Below are positions 41,541 to 50,645 of a DNA stretch of 64,000 nt, in pieces. The DNA comes from Mesorhizobium loti (GTDB taxonomy: Bacteria; Pseudomonadota; Alphaproteobacteria; Rhizobiales; Rhizobiaceae). The stretch lies in assembly GCA_014189435.1 (NCBI GenBank), contig CP050293.1:3229001-3293000 (forward strand), written 5' to 3'. Under the pieces are notes generated by a model, which did no database searches, was not told the origin of the DNA, and was given only the letters and a program-made list of their open reading frames with translations. Position numbers and translations under genes: made by a program. How positions within the stretch are numbered: the stretch's first letter is position 1; each line of letters opens with the position of its first letter.

Positions 41541-43043
41541 GTGATAACCGCCTTTCCTGCCGGTTTCGCCTCCAGGGCCGGCAAACCAATCAGCGCCGCA
41601 AACCAACATCCGGACGCGCTCGTGAATCGCACCATTCCGCTGATCCTGGCGGTCGCTCTCTTCATGGAAAACATGGATTCGACCGTTATCGCGACATCGC
41701 TGCCGGCGATCGCCGTCGACATCCACACCAGCCCGATCGCGCTCAAGCTGGCGCTGACCGCCTATCTGGTGTCGCTGGCCATCTTCATTCCGATCAGCGG
41801 CTGGATGGCCGACCGCTTCGGCGCCAAGAACGTCTTTCGCGCCGCGATCGCCGTCTTCATCGTCGGCTCGATCGCCTGCGCGCTCTCCGGTTCGCTGCCT
41901 GCATTCGTGGTATCGCGCTTCCTGCAAGGCATTGGCGGCGCCATGATGACGCCGGTTGGGCGGCTGGTGCTGGTGCGCGCGACACCGAAAAGCGAACTCG
42001 TCGCGGCGATGTCCTGGCTGACGGTTCCGGCTCTGGTCGGGCCATTGGTCGGTCCGCCCGTCGGCGGCTTCATCACCACCTATTTCACCTGGCACTGGAT
42101 TTTCCTGATCAATGTGCCGATCGGTCTGATCGGCATCTGGCTGGCGACACGTTTCCTGCCGGAGACCGAACCCGCGCAGACCCCACCACTTGATTTCATC
42201 GGCTTCGTGCTGAGCGGATTGGCGGCATCCGGCGTGGTGTTCGGCCTGTCAGTGGTCAGCTTGCCCTATCTGCCGCCAATCGTCGGTGTCGTCACCGTAG
42301 CGGTTGGCCTCGTGTCGGGCGCGCTCTATCTGCTGCATGCGCGCCACGCCAAAAACCCGCTGCTGGCGCTCGAACTGTTCCGCAACCAGGTGTTCCGCTC
42401 CTCGGTGCTTGGCGGCGGGCTGTTCCGCATCGGCATTGGCGCCGTGCCGTTCCTGCTGCCGCTGATGTTCCAGATCGGCTTTGGGCTGACGCCGTTCCAG
42501 TCCGGCATGATCACCTTCGTCTCGGCGATCGGCGCCATCGGCATGAAATTCGTCACCGCACTGATCTTCCGCGTCGCCGGCTTCCGCCGCGTGCTGGTCG
42601 TCGGTTCGCTGGTCGCCGCGGCCTCGATCGCCATCAACGGCCTGTTCACGCCCGACACACCCTATCTCTTGATGCTGGCCATGCTGCTCGTCGGCGGCTT
42701 CATCCGCTCGATGTTCTTCACCGGCGTCAATGCGCTCGCCTACGCCGAGGTTTCAGCTGAAGACACAAGCAAAGCAACGCCGATTACCGCCGTCTTCCAG
42801 CAGCTGTCGATCGCACTTGGCGTGGCGGTGGCCGGCGGCATTCTGGAGGTGTCCACGAGCCTGAACGACAGGTCACTGACGCTGGCGGATTTCCACACCG
42901 CGTTCTTCGTCGTCGCGGTGATTTCCGCCGCCGCGTCGCTGTCGTTCATGCGGCTGGCGCCAGATGCCGGCAACGCTGTCTCCGGACATGGTCGATTGAC
43001 CACGCCCAAGACGTTGGAAGCGGTAAGCCCGCCAGGCAATTGA
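41541..43043 (+). CDS. MFS transporter, DHA2 drug exporter
   Basis: A 500-residue, roughly 14-helix major facilitator of the EmrB/QacA type. The motif A loop is SGWMADRFGAKNVFRAA. The first helix has the DHA2 pattern ALFMENMDSTVIATSLPAIA. Antiporter motif C is PALVGPLVGPPVGGFI. The start is uncertain: GTG at 41541 is the first in-frame start, while GTG at 41622 lies just before the conserved VNRTIPLILA. It is divergent from the hydrolase and convergent with rlmE. Confidence 0.85.
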   Translation: MITAFPAGFASRAGKPISAANQHPDALVNRTIPLILAVALFMENMDSTVIATSLPAIAVDIHTSPIALKLALTAYLVSLAIFIPISGWMADRFGAKNVFRAAIAVFIVGSIACALSGSLPAFVVSRFLQGIGGAMMTPVGRLVLVRATPKSELVAAMSWLTVPALVGPLVGPPVGGFITTYFTWHWIFLINVPIGLIGIWLATRFLPETEPAQTPPLDFIGFVLSGLAASGVVFGLSVVSLPYLPPIVGVVTVAVGLVSGALYLLHARHAKNPLLALELFRNQVFRSSVLGGGLFRIGIGAVPFLLPLMFQIGFGLTPFQSGMITFVSAIGAIGMKFVTALIFRVAGFRRVLVVGSLVAAASIAINGLFTPDTPYLLMLAMLLVGGFIRSMFFTGVNALAYAEVSAEDTSKATPITAVFQQLSIALGVAVAGGILEVSTSLNDRSLTLADFHTAFFVVAVISAAASLSFMRLAPDAGNAVSGHGRLTTPKTLEAVSPPGN

Positions 43044-43119
43044 TGCGGCTCACGCTTCGGGCTCGCCCTCTGCACGTTCCGATTCGCCTTTGGGCCTAGC
43101 GGCTGCCGGCGAGAGCCAA

Positions 43120-43917
43120 TCAGTCTTCGGAGCCCCCTTGCCCTTCGCTGTCGCTCCGGGCGCTCGAGGCCTTCGGAACGTCCACTGGACGTTCCGATCC
43201 GCCTGACGGCGGACCGGCCTCTCGCCCCTTGAAATCCTTGGCCAAGAGATAAAGCTCCACCGATTCATCCCGCGACGCCGGCGGCTTGACATGATGGACC
43301 GAGCGGAAGTTGCGCTTGAGCATGGAGAGCAACTCGTTTTCGGCGCCGCCTTGAAAAGTCTTGGCGAGGAAATGCCCGCCCGGCTTCAGCACCGACAGCG
43401 CGAAATCGGCCGCCACCTCACACAGATGCATGGTGCGGATGTGGTCGGTCCGCTTGTGACCGGTTGTGGGGGCCGCCATGTCGGACAGCACGATATCCGG
43501 ATCGCCACCCAGCGCCTCGGCCAGCTTTTGCGGCGCCAGCGGATCGAGGAAATCCATCAACAGCACCGGCGCGCCGGGCACGGCGTCCATCTCGAGATAA
43601 TCGATGCCGATGACGTGCGGCTTGTCGGCCGTCGATTTCGTGCGCGCAGCTGCAACCTGGCACCAGCCGCCGGGAGCCGCACCGAGGTCGATCACCTTCA
43701 TGCCGGGCTTGAGGAGATGGTGCTTGTCGTCGATCTCGATCAGCTTGTAGGCCGCGCGCGAGCGATAGCCGTCAGCCTTGGAGCGCTGGACATAGGGATC
43801 GTTGATGTGGCGTTGCAGCCAGCGGCGCGACGATTCCTTCAGCCCGCTCTTCTTCTTGATCCGCGTCTTCAGCACGCGAATGCTGGCGGATCCTGGTTTT
43901 TCCGGTTTCTTGGTCAT
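43120..43917 (-). CDS. rlmE: 23S rRNA 2'-O-methyltransferase (RlmE/FtsJ)
   Basis: Methylates the ribose of U2552 in 23S rRNA using S-adenosylmethionine. The 265-residue product has the K-D-K-E tetrad (K58, D146, K186, E221) and the SAM loop [13 protein letters not shown]. The N-terminus is lysine-rich, as in alphaproteobacteria. The last 40 residues form a low-complexity Ser/Glu/Gly tail ([15 protein letters not shown]) beyond the usual fold. It follows ppx on the same strand, separated by a palindromic repeat. Confidence 0.92.
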   Translation of the reverse strand: MTKKPEKPGSASIRVLKTRIKKKSGLKESSRRWLQRHINDPYVQRSKADGYRSRAAYKLIEIDDKHHLLKPGMKVIDLGAAPGGWCQVAAARTKSTADKPHVIGIDYLEMDAVPGAPVLLMDFLDPLAPQKLAEALGGDPDIVLSDMAAPTTGHKRTDHIRTMHLCEVAADFALSVLKPGGHFLAKTFQGGAENELLSMLKRNFRSVHHVKPPASRDESVELYLLAKDFKGREAGPPSGGSERPVDVPKASSARSDSEGQGGSED

Positions 43918-43996
43918 TGCCCGATTTCTGGTCCGAGTTTTCTCGCTCGCCGAGTTGTGGTCTTTGTTCGACGTCTGCCCGTTTCATGAACGGCTT

Positions 43997-44136
43997 CCCC
44001 CACTCCGTCGCTGCTTCGCAGCGCCACCTCTCCCCCTCCGGAGGGAGAGGAAGGGTGCCAGCCGGCATAAGTTCGCGCCTTTCCTCTCCCCCGTCGATCG
44101 GGGAGAGGTGTCGAGCGCAGCTCGACGGAGTGGGGG
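43997..44136. repeat. RIME-type composite palindrome 4
   Basis: CCCCCACTCCGTCG at 43997-44010 pairs exactly with 44123-44136. Inner arms of CACCTCTCCCC type pair with GGGGAGAGGTG, giving one long hairpin between ppx and rlmE. It shares the CTCCCC theme with the other three elements. Confidence 0.8.
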
Positions 44137-44144
44137 TCGACCAT

Positions 44145-45503
44145 TCATGCTCGGCCACGCCCATCGTTGCGCCAGACGCCGTCTTCGGCCATCAGCTCGC
44201 TCAATATGCCTTCGCGCAGGCCACGATCGGCGACGCGCAGCCGCTCCGACGGCCATACGGCGCGGATCGCTTCGAGGATAGCACAGCCGGCCAGCACCAG
44301 ATCGGCGCGATCGGCACCGATGCAAGGGTTGGCGCAGCGCTGCTGGAAATCCCAGCCGACCAGTTTTTCGACCATGCGGTCGACGCTGTCGCGGTCCATC
44401 CACAGCCCGTCGACACGGCGGCGGTCGTAGCGCTCGAGGTCGAGGTGAACACCGGCCAGCGTCGTCACCGTTCCGGACGTGCCAAGCAGGTGGAAATTCG
44501 GGCTGGCCTTGAGATGGCTCAGCCGGTCGCGACCGTCGAAATTGGCCAGCCGGCCGGCGACGTCGTCGACCATGGCGGCAAAGATCTCGCGCGTCACCGT
44601 ACGGCCGCCGAAGCGCTCGGCCAGCGAGACGACGCCGACCGGCAGCGACGTCCACGACACGATATGGTTGGCGAGCCGGGGCGAGCGGCGGCCGGCGAGG
44701 TCGATCAGCGCGATCTCGGAGGAGCCGCCGCCAATGTCGAACAGGACGACGCCTTGCGTGTCGCGCTCGACCAGCGAGCCGCAGCCGGAAACCGCCAGCC
44801 GCGCTTCGGTCTGGCGATCGATGATCTCGAGCTTCAGGCCGGCCTCGCGCTCGACGCGGTCGAGGAACTCGACACCGTTGTCGGCGGTGCGGCAGGCTTC
44901 GGTGGCGATCAGCCGGGCTTTTCGGATCTTGCGGTTGCGCAGCTTGTCGCCACAGATCTTCAGCGCCTCGACCGCGCGGTCCATTGCCGGCTGGCCGAGC
45001 CGGCCATTGGCGGTGAGCCCCTCGCCCAGCCGCACGATGCGCGAAAAGGCGTCGATGACGCGAAACTGGCCATGCCGCGTCGGAACCGCAACCAGCAGCC
45101 GGCAATTGTTGGTGCCGAGGTCAAGCGCCGCAAACACGGGCAGCTCGTGAACGGGCGGCCGACGGGCGCCCTGTTCGGGCCGTGCCACTACAGTGGCGGG
45201 CGAGGCAACCGATTCCGTCGGCCTGTGCGCTTCCATCACCGGGGCACCGGTTTTGCCTGGCGCCGGCGATCGATTCTCCGCGGGACGCGCTTCGTCGCGC
45301 GCAAAAACCTTGCGCCCGCGCCTTCGCTTGCGCCGCTTCTTGGGCTTGCCCTTCTGGGGCGCGTCGCCCGCCTGCCCGTCTGCGGAGCGGGGCTCCATCG
45401 GGCGGCGTTGCTGCCAGCTGGCGGCTCCCGGGCCGGTTGACCTATGGGAAGCGCTGGACACGCCCACCTCCGGCGCGCCGGCGCCGGTGTCGTGGTCTTC
45501 CAC
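44145..45503 (-). CDS. ppx: exopolyphosphatase / Ppx-GppA family phosphatase
   Basis: A 452-residue protein of the Ppx/GppA family, which hydrolyses polyphosphate or pppGpp. The actin-like ATPase fold shows DLGTNNCRLLV (phosphate 1), FDIGGGSSEIALIDL and GTSGTVTTLAGV. The N-terminal 115 residues are a low-complexity basic/Pro-rich extension (KPKKRRKRRRGRK) typical of rhizobial members and probably disordered. It is the upstream member of a pair with rlmE. A polyphosphate kinase 2 gene lies elsewhere in the window at 5.2-6.1 kb. Confidence 0.88.
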   Translation of the reverse strand: MEDHDTGAGAPEVGVSSASHRSTGPGAASWQQRRPMEPRSADGQAGDAPQKGKPKKRRKRRRGRKVFARDEARPAENRSPAPGKTGAPVMEAHRPTESVASPATVVARPEQGARRPPVHELPVFAALDLGTNNCRLLVAVPTRHGQFRVIDAFSRIVRLGEGLTANGRLGQPAMDRAVEALKICGDKLRNRKIRKARLIATEACRTADNGVEFLDRVEREAGLKLEIIDRQTEARLAVSGCGSLVERDTQGVVLFDIGGGSSEIALIDLAGRRSPRLANHIVSWTSLPVGVVSLAERFGGRTVTREIFAAMVDDVAGRLANFDGRDRLSHLKASPNFHLLGTSGTVTTLAGVHLDLERYDRRRVDGLWMDRDSVDRMVEKLVGWDFQQRCANPCIGADRADLVLAGCAILEAIRAVWPSERLRVADRGLREGILSELMAEDGVWRNDGRGRA

Positions 45504-45885
45504 TGTCGTTCCTTCCGGCGCCGCGCGAACCGATGACGGACGCAGCAGGCGCTTCAGTGTTTTAAGTTGCCGCCAGACTAACAGTGCCGCGCCCGATCAC
45601 CAAGAGCCGCGTGCCGAATTTTGCCGGCTGGGCCAGCAAACCACCGTTCCGGCAGCATTGCGTAATGTATCCGCAAGCCTGGATTGGTACGCGCACCCCC
45701 TGCCGGCTCCCTTTCAGCTTGCAGCACGGACAAATCCTGCCGGTTGCCACCGCGAAAAACCTTCGCGGTTGAATAGCCGGCTTCGATGAGGCATTTCTGA
45801 AATGTGCGGAAGAATCCGGCGCGACCGGTCTCCTCCCATCACCAACAGAAAAGGAAGCGGACCCGCAACGCATGGCAGTCAGGCA
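45504..45885. other. gap between ppx and the YbhN-type gene
   Basis: About 380 bases between divergent genes. A minus-strand frame of 103 codons (45562-45873) has no recognisable product and no ribosome-binding site. I see no repeat, RNA or clear operator here. Confidence 0.4.
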
Positions 45886-46818
45886 ATGAACTGGAGACGC
45901 TATTTCTGGCCGGTCGTCGGCATCGCGGCGGTGATCTTCTCACTGCTGCTGCTCTGGCACGAATTGCGCGGCATTTCGCTCGACGATGTCTGGGACGGCA
46001 TATCAGCCATACCGACACGCGGCTGGATTCTCGCGGCTGTGAGTTCGGTCATCGCCTATGCCTCGCTCGCCGGCTACGACCACATCGCGCTCTTGCACAT
46101 CGGCAAGCGCGTGTCGTGGCTGTTCGTCACGCTCTGCTCCTTCACCACCTATGCGCTGTCGCACAACATCGGCGGCTCGGTGTTTTCCGGCGCCGTCATC
46201 CGATACCGCGCCTACGGCACCAGGGGTCTGACCGGACAGGATGTCGGCGTGCTGGTGGCGGTCTGCTGGATCACCTTCGTGCTGTCGACGATTCTCGCCT
46301 CGGGGCTCGTTCTGGTCTTCGAGCCGCAGATACTCGACCGGTTTTCCGGCATCGCCCACCACGGCCTGTCGGAAGCGGCGGGCATCGCCATGCTGATCCT
46401 CGTCGCCGCCTACATATTCGGTAGCTGGCTGCACCTGCGCCCGCTGAAGATCGCCAGCTTCCAGCTGCACTATCCGGCGCTGCCGATCGTCGCACGGCAA
46501 TTGCTGATTGGCCCGATCGAACTGCTGGCGGCCGCCGCGATCATCTTCTTTGCCCTGCCCGAAGCCCACAATCCCGGTTATTTCGTCGTGCTGGGCGTCT
46601 TCCTCGTCTCCTTCTCGATCGCGCAGATCTCGCATGCGCCGGGCGGGCTCGGCGTGTTCGAAGTGGTGTTCCTCGCCGGCCTGTCCGACATGGACCCGGT
46701 TGGCGTGCTGGCAGCGCTGCTGGTGTTCCGGCTGTTCTACCTGATCATCCCGCTGATTCTGGGTCTGGGGGTGGTGCTGTTCTTCGAGCGGTCGCAGTTC
46801 AGCCGGACGGAGGGTTGA
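45886..46818 (+). CDS. YbhN/UPF0104 (lysylphosphatidylglycerol synthase TM-region) membrane protein
   Basis: A 310-residue membrane protein with about eight helices, of the UPF0104/YbhN family related to the flippase part of MprF. Key segments are LAGYDHIALLHIGKRVSW, ALSHNIGGSVFSGAVIRYRAYGT and IAQISHAPGGLGVFEVVFLAG. Lipid export or modification is the usual inference, and the substrate is not known. The open frame begins at 45802, but the conserved MNWRRYFWPVVGIAAV starts at the ATG at 45886. Confidence 0.85.
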   Translation: MNWRRYFWPVVGIAAVIFSLLLLWHELRGISLDDVWDGISAIPTRGWILAAVSSVIAYASLAGYDHIALLHIGKRVSWLFVTLCSFTTYALSHNIGGSVFSGAVIRYRAYGTRGLTGQDVGVLVAVCWITFVLSTILASGLVLVFEPQILDRFSGIAHHGLSEAAGIAMLILVAAYIFGSWLHLRPLKIASFQLHYPALPIVARQLLIGPIELLAAAAIIFFALPEAHNPGYFVVLGVFLVSFSIAQISHAPGGLGVFEVVFLAGLSDMDPVGVLAALLVFRLFYLIIPLILGLGVVLFFERSQFSRTEG

Positions 46819-46913
46819 GGGCGCAGGATTGAACTCGGAGTTCGCGGACTCCGCCTGCAACGTCGTGCCCGAAACCGACTGACGAAACGTAGCGATTGAA
46901 CTGCAAAGCAGGC

Positions 46914-46941
46914 TTGACTATTTTCCGCTGGCGGCTACAAG
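46914..46941 (+). promoter_or_regulatory. probable promoter of tRNA-Gln
   Basis: TTGACT (46914-46919) and TACAAG (46936-46941) are spaced 16 bases, about 55 bases before the mature tRNA end. This is a plausible housekeeping sigma promoter, judged by sequence only. Confidence 0.4.
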
Positions 46942-46995
46942 GCAGCGCTCAAGCGGCTTGCCCGCTCGGCCCGCACGGTCCATGACTGTGCCTGC

Positions 46996-47069
46996 TGGGG
47001 AATAGGTTAACGGTAGACCCACGGACTCTGACTCCGTTAGTCCTGGTTCGAATCCAGGTTCCCCAGCCA
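46996..47069 (+). tRNA. tRNA-Gln (anticodon CTG)
   Basis: A cloverleaf with acceptor arms TGGGGAA and TTCCCCA, D arm, anticodon stem ACGGA/TCCGT and loop CTCTGAC, giving anticodon CTG for CAG codons. The T arm is CCTGGTTCGAATCCAGG. The discriminator G and CCA are encoded (47066-47069). The 3' end is followed by an integrase-like fragment, so this tRNA is a candidate attachment site. Confidence 0.92.
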
Positions 47070-47217
47070 ACCGCTCTCAGAAATCCTTGAAATCCGCCAA
47101 ATTCCGGTCCTCCGGGAACGCCGCCGTTCCATGCCGAATCGGCCTTGCCCAAGTGGTGCCCACAACTGATGTCCAGGGCTGGTGTCCATCCGCCCTGGAC
47201 CAGCGGAGCAAGGGCGG

Positions 47218-47415
47218 ATGGGACTGCGCAGGCATGAGGTCGAAAACCTCGTCCTCAGGGGGCCGATCTTCTACTGGCGGGCACGCATCCCGGCGGGGCT
47301 TGCCGCCTCGACTAGGAACGCGCGGCTTTCACTGAGCCTTAGGCTCTCCGACCGTAAGAAGGCGTCACTGGTAGGGCGGCGGCTCAATGCGCTGCTGCTC
47401 CAGGTGGAAGGCCTC
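47218..47415 (+). pseudogene. integrase N-terminal remnant
   Basis: From the ATG at 47218 the frame reads MGLRRHEVENLVLRGPIFYW and on through RARIPAGLAASTRNARLSLS and SLRLSDRKKASLVGRRLNAL. This is the basic, Tyr/Trp-containing N-terminal domain common at the start of tyrosine recombinases (the wyvRvrvP-type repeat followed by a lysine/arginine-rich alpha segment). The similarity stops near 47415, where the frame goes on as unrelated residues to a stop at 47472. No catalytic domain is present, so only a remnant of an integrase is inferred. It lies 150 bases 3' of tRNA-Gln. Confidence 0.5.
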
Positions 47416-47435
47416 TGGATGGCTAGGTTCCGCGC

Positions 47436-47720
47436 ATGGTCCTCAATCTGCTCATCGGTACCATCGTCATAAGTCTGACGGTCCTGTGGGCAGGGCTATA
47501 CCGGTTGCTCGATATCTTCGCCGACTTCGAGACTGCACTCTATTTTTCGACCATCACCTTTTCGACGGTCGGCTACGGCGACATCGTGCCCGCTCATGCG
47601 TGGCGTGTCCTGGCGGCGCTCGAGGGCGTAAACGGGTTTCTGCTCATCGGCTGGTCGACCGCCTATCTGATCGCTGCCGGAACGCGCATCGGTCCATTCA
47701 AGGCCGGCGAGCATTTCTGA
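47436..47720 (+). CDS. short potassium-channel-like protein
   Basis: A 94-residue protein with two hydrophobic segments flanking the K+ selectivity filter TVGYGD (residues 43-48). The C-terminal half (FETALYFSTITFSTVGYGD, RVLAALEGVNGFLLIGWST) is very similar to the two-helix channels of rhizobia, which are usually about 140 residues. Here the segment between the first helix and the pore is missing, so an internal deletion is possible. It lies 20 bases after the integrase fragment and converges on hemN with 9 bases between stops. Function is uncertain. Confidence 0.6.
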   Translation: MVLNLLIGTIVISLTVLWAGLYRLLDIFADFETALYFSTITFSTVGYGDIVPAHAWRVLAALEGVNGFLLIGWSTAYLIAAGTRIGPFKAGEHF

Positions 47721-47729
47721 TGGCGATGC

Positions 47730-49080
47730 TCAGACCGCCACCGAATGCCTGGCCTTGCCCGTTTCAAAATACTTGTCGAACTTTGCCGCGATGCTCCTGA
47801 CAAAGGGCCGACTTTCCGCCGGCACGACGAAGCGGTCACTGTCGAGTTCAAGCAACCGCGCAGGATCGTGAAGAGCCGTGGAACTTGCTTTCATCAGAAG
47901 TCTTTGGCCAACTTCGCCAAAGCGCTCCACCAGTTCGATCGCCGAGAAGCCGAAGTCGCACATCAGCCGCTCGATGATCCAGCCGCGAGCGCGGTCATCA
48001 TCGGAAAACGCGATACCGCGGACAGCCGCCAGCCCACCGTCTGAGACCATGCGTCCATACTCCGCGGTCGACGGCATGTTCTGCGCATAGCCTTGGCGAA
48101 ATTGACTGATGGATGATGGGCCGAGGCCGATCAAGGTTTCGCAGCGATCCTCGGTGTAGCCTTGAAAATTCCGGCGCAAGCAGCCGGTTCGGGCCGCTAC
48201 GGCCAACGCATCGTTGGGCTTGGCGAAATGGTCGAAGCCGACGGGCTCATACCCCGCGTTCAGCATAAGACACGCGGCCAGTTGCGACTGAGCAAACCGC
48301 TCTGCCGGACCCGGCAACCATGCCTCGTCGATCATCGTCTGATGCTTCTTGAACCACGGCACATGCGCGTAGCCAAACAATGCCATCCGATCCGGTTCCA
48401 GGGTCAGTGCCTGCGCGACGGTAGAGGAGATGCTCTCCCTGGTCTGGTGCGGCAAGCCGTAGAGCAGGTCCAGATTGACCGATTCGACGCCGCGCGAACG
48501 AACGCCGTCCACGACCGCTTTGGTCTGCAAAAAACTTTGCTCGCGGTTGATTGCCTTTTGCACCTTCAGGTCAAAATCCTGGACTCCGAGGCTCGCCCGG
48601 GTCATCCCGATCTCGGCAAGCGCATCGAGGCGGGCGTCGTCCATATCATTGGGATCGATTTCGACGCTGATCTTGGCGTCCGGAAGGAAATCGAAGCTGG
48701 CCCGCAATGCTTTCCCCAGCACCACCATGTCCTCGGGCTTCAGCATCGTCGGAGAGCCGCCACCGAAGTGGACGGCGCGCACGCCAGCCTTGCCGTCGAC
48801 AATACGGGCAATGGTGGCGATCTCCGCGTGCAACGAGCGGAGATAGGCAGTTACCGGCTCATAGTGACGTGTCTGCTTGGTGTGGCAGGCACAGAACCAG
48901 CAGAGTCTGTCGCAGTAGGGAATATGCAGATAGAGTGAAATCTCATCGCCGTTCTCGAGCGCCTCCAGCCAGCCTCGACAGACAGTGGCATCGACCCCCC
49001 GGATGGAAATGCGGCGCGGTCGGATAGCTCGTGTAGCGCGGCACGTTCTCGCCAAGTCTGGCAGCTAGTTCCGGTCGCAT
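47730..49080 (-). pseudogene. hemN: oxygen-independent coproporphyrinogen III oxidase, frameshifted
   Basis: Radical-SAM enzyme of anaerobic haem synthesis. From the ATG at 49078-49080 one frame encodes MRPELAARLGENVPRYTSY and TAPHFHPG, the usual HemN start. The continuation GVDATVCRGWLEAL and the SAM cluster motif YCDRLCWFCACHTKQ lie in another frame, which runs to the stop at 47730. The switch falls in a run of six C (48995-49000). Removing one base restores a 449-residue protein of normal length. All later parts look intact. It is divergent from fnrN with an FNR-type box between. Either a real inactivation, a phase-variable tract or a sequencing indel is possible. Confidence 0.8.
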
Positions 49081-49137
49081 GTCGCCATCCCCGTGGTTGC
49101 ATGGCCAGGAAAATGACCGCAATGGCACGCCGATACC

Positions 49138-49151
49138 TTGATTTCGGTCAA
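49138..49151. promoter_or_regulatory. FNR/FixK-type box, hemN/fnrN
   Basis: TTGATTTCGGTCAA, a perfect TTGAY-N4-RTCAA site in the divergent gap. The centre is 64 bases from the hemN start and 45 bases from the fnrN start, the latter fitting autoregulation. Confidence 0.75.
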
Positions 49152-49189
49152 AGCCTTTGCACCGGACAAACTGCCACAAGGCTTTTTCA

Positions 49190-49966
49190 ATGGCCGATGC
49201 TTATCTTACCGATACTCTGGATCCTCGGACGATCGTGATGACAGTGCGTCAGGATGTTCATAGCGCCGGCATTCCCGTGCTTTGCCAATCATGCGAAGCG
49301 CGCCACCATGGTGTCTGCGGCGCGCTCGATCCCGATCAATTGGTCGGGCTCGCCAGGACCTCGTCAAAGCACACCATTGAACCGGGGGTAGAACTGATTG
49401 GCGACGCCGAAACCGTCGACAGCTATTCCAACGTGCTTTCCGGCGTGGTGAAGCTGACGAAAAGCCTTTCGGACGGGCGCCAGCAGATCGTCGGCCTTCA
49501 GTTTGCTCCCGATTTTCTGGGACGGCCGTTCAAGGTGGAAAGCGCGATCAACGCGGAAGCGGCAACGGCCGTCTCCTTGTGTTCATTTCCAAGGGCGTCC
49601 GTCGAAAGGATGATGAGGGAGTCGCCGGAGCTCGAGCACCGCCTGCTCAAGCAGACGCTGAACGAACTCGACGACGCACGCGACTGGATGGTCACGCTGG
49701 GACGCAAGACCGCCGCCGAAAAAGTGGCGAGCTTTCTGCTGATGATTGCCAGAAACATCGATCCCACGCTCGATCCAAACACCAACGCGACGAGCTTCGA
49801 GCTGCCGCTCACACGTGCCGACATCGCCGACTTCCTCGGCCTGACAATCGAGACGGTGAGCCGCCAGTTGACCCGGCTGCGGACAGACGGCGTGATCCGG
49901 ATCGACAACAACCGCCATGTGACTGTGGACAGCCTTGCCCGGTTGGCGAGCCGCTCCGGCGCCTGA
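49190..49966 (+). CDS. fnrN: Crp/Fnr family oxygen-sensing regulator FnrN
   Basis: A 258-residue regulator with the FnrN-type cysteine cluster at C32, C35 and C43 (LCQSCEARHHGVCGAL) and a further cysteine at C131 (SLCSFPR), enough for an oxygen-labile [4Fe-4S] cluster. The cNMP-like domain follows, then the helix-turn-helix LTRADIADFLGLTIETVSRQLTRL at 207-230. The start at 49190 is preferred over upstream in-frame codons because it begins the FnrN homology. It should activate the FNR-box promoters of hemN, ccoNOQP and ccoGHIS nearby. Confidence 0.85.
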   Translation: MADAYLTDTLDPRTIVMTVRQDVHSAGIPVLCQSCEARHHGVCGALDPDQLVGLARTSSKHTIEPGVELIGDAETVDSYSNVLSGVVKLTKSLSDGRQQIVGLQFAPDFLGRPFKVESAINAEAATAVSLCSFPRASVERMMRESPELEHRLLKQTLNELDDARDWMVTLGRKTAAEKVASFLLMIARNIDPTLDPNTNATSFELPLTRADIADFLGLTIETVSRQLTRLRTDGVIRIDNNRHVTVDSLARLASRSGA

Positions 49967-49976
49967 TCTCCGACGC

Positions 49977-50565
49977 CTAGTCCCGGTCGACGATCCCGAT
50001 CATCGGCAGGACATGCTCGCGTTCAAACGCGATGTGCCGGCGCAGATTCTCGAACAGGCCGCGCAACATGAAACCGATGGCTTCGGGATTCTCGACCGTC
50101 TCGCCATGACCGATGGCCAGCAGAATTTCGGTTACCTCGCCGGCGAAGCATTCATCTTCCATATGTTCGACCCGCAATCGCCGGGTTGAGGCAAGGCTCG
50201 CATTGCTGCCGACCACGGCGTCCTCGTAAGCGGGAAAGATGACCGTCTCTTCGTATTGATGAATGTTGCGCAGCAGCGGAACGATCGCGTTAGCCGCGCC
50301 GAGACACTTCAGACGATCGACGCTGGGCAAGGCGTCCGCGATCTCTTTCCAGGGCGTCGCAGAGTTGCAGCTTTTCCCTGTGCGCGCGCTTCATCACCGC
50401 GGCTGGGACCGCTTCCCTGTTGGATCGATCGGTTGGTGCGGGATTTTCATCGCCTGCTTCTGGCAGCGACGATCCCAGCCCTTTCTTCCGGCTCAATGGC
50501 GGCCTCCGTTCGTTTGCAGGACCACGCTGCCCAATCAGAAAGGGCTGAGCTTTGACATGGATCAA
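49977..50565 (-). pseudogene. hemerythrin-domain protein, frameshifted
   Basis: The C-terminal part in one frame reads IHQYEETVIFPAYEDAVVGS and NLRRHIAFEREHVLPMIG, with the H-x-E-E and paired histidines of a hemerythrin-like diiron site. The upstream part, containing AVMKRAHREKLQLCDALE, is in another frame. The break lies in the T3 run at 50346-50348. Deleting one base gives a continuous 195-residue frame, with ALE joining EIADALPSVDRLKC. Rhizobial hemerythrin-like proteins near fix genes are thought to bind or sense oxygen or NO. The TTG start at 50563-50565 overlaps an FNR box, so the real start may lie further downstream. Confidence 0.6.
50552..50565. promoter_or_regulatory. FNR/FixK-type box, ccoN
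   Basis: TTGACATGGATCAA, a perfect match to TTGAY-N4-RTCAA, centred 87 bases before the ccoN start. It is expected to drive the ccoNOQP operon at low oxygen. Confidence 0.75.
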
Positions 50566-50645
50566 GGCGGCGACGACGCGACTGCTGAATTGGTGTCTGC
50601 GCGGATTGGCGTCCGCGCATCGGAATCCGAGGTCGGGGATATCTC

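Noticed and set aside
43049..43198. Second gene past the end of rlmE
   Set aside because: Similar short segments near ACGTTCCGAT look like low-complexity tail repetition; no independent start or family.
45562..45873. 103-codon minus-strand frame with several cysteines
   Set aside because: No ribosome-binding site and no recognisable fold; it lies in a divergent promoter gap.
48995..49000. Programmed ribosomal frameshift in hemN
   Set aside because: No slippery heptamer or downstream hairpin suited to programmed shifting is seen; an indel is simpler.
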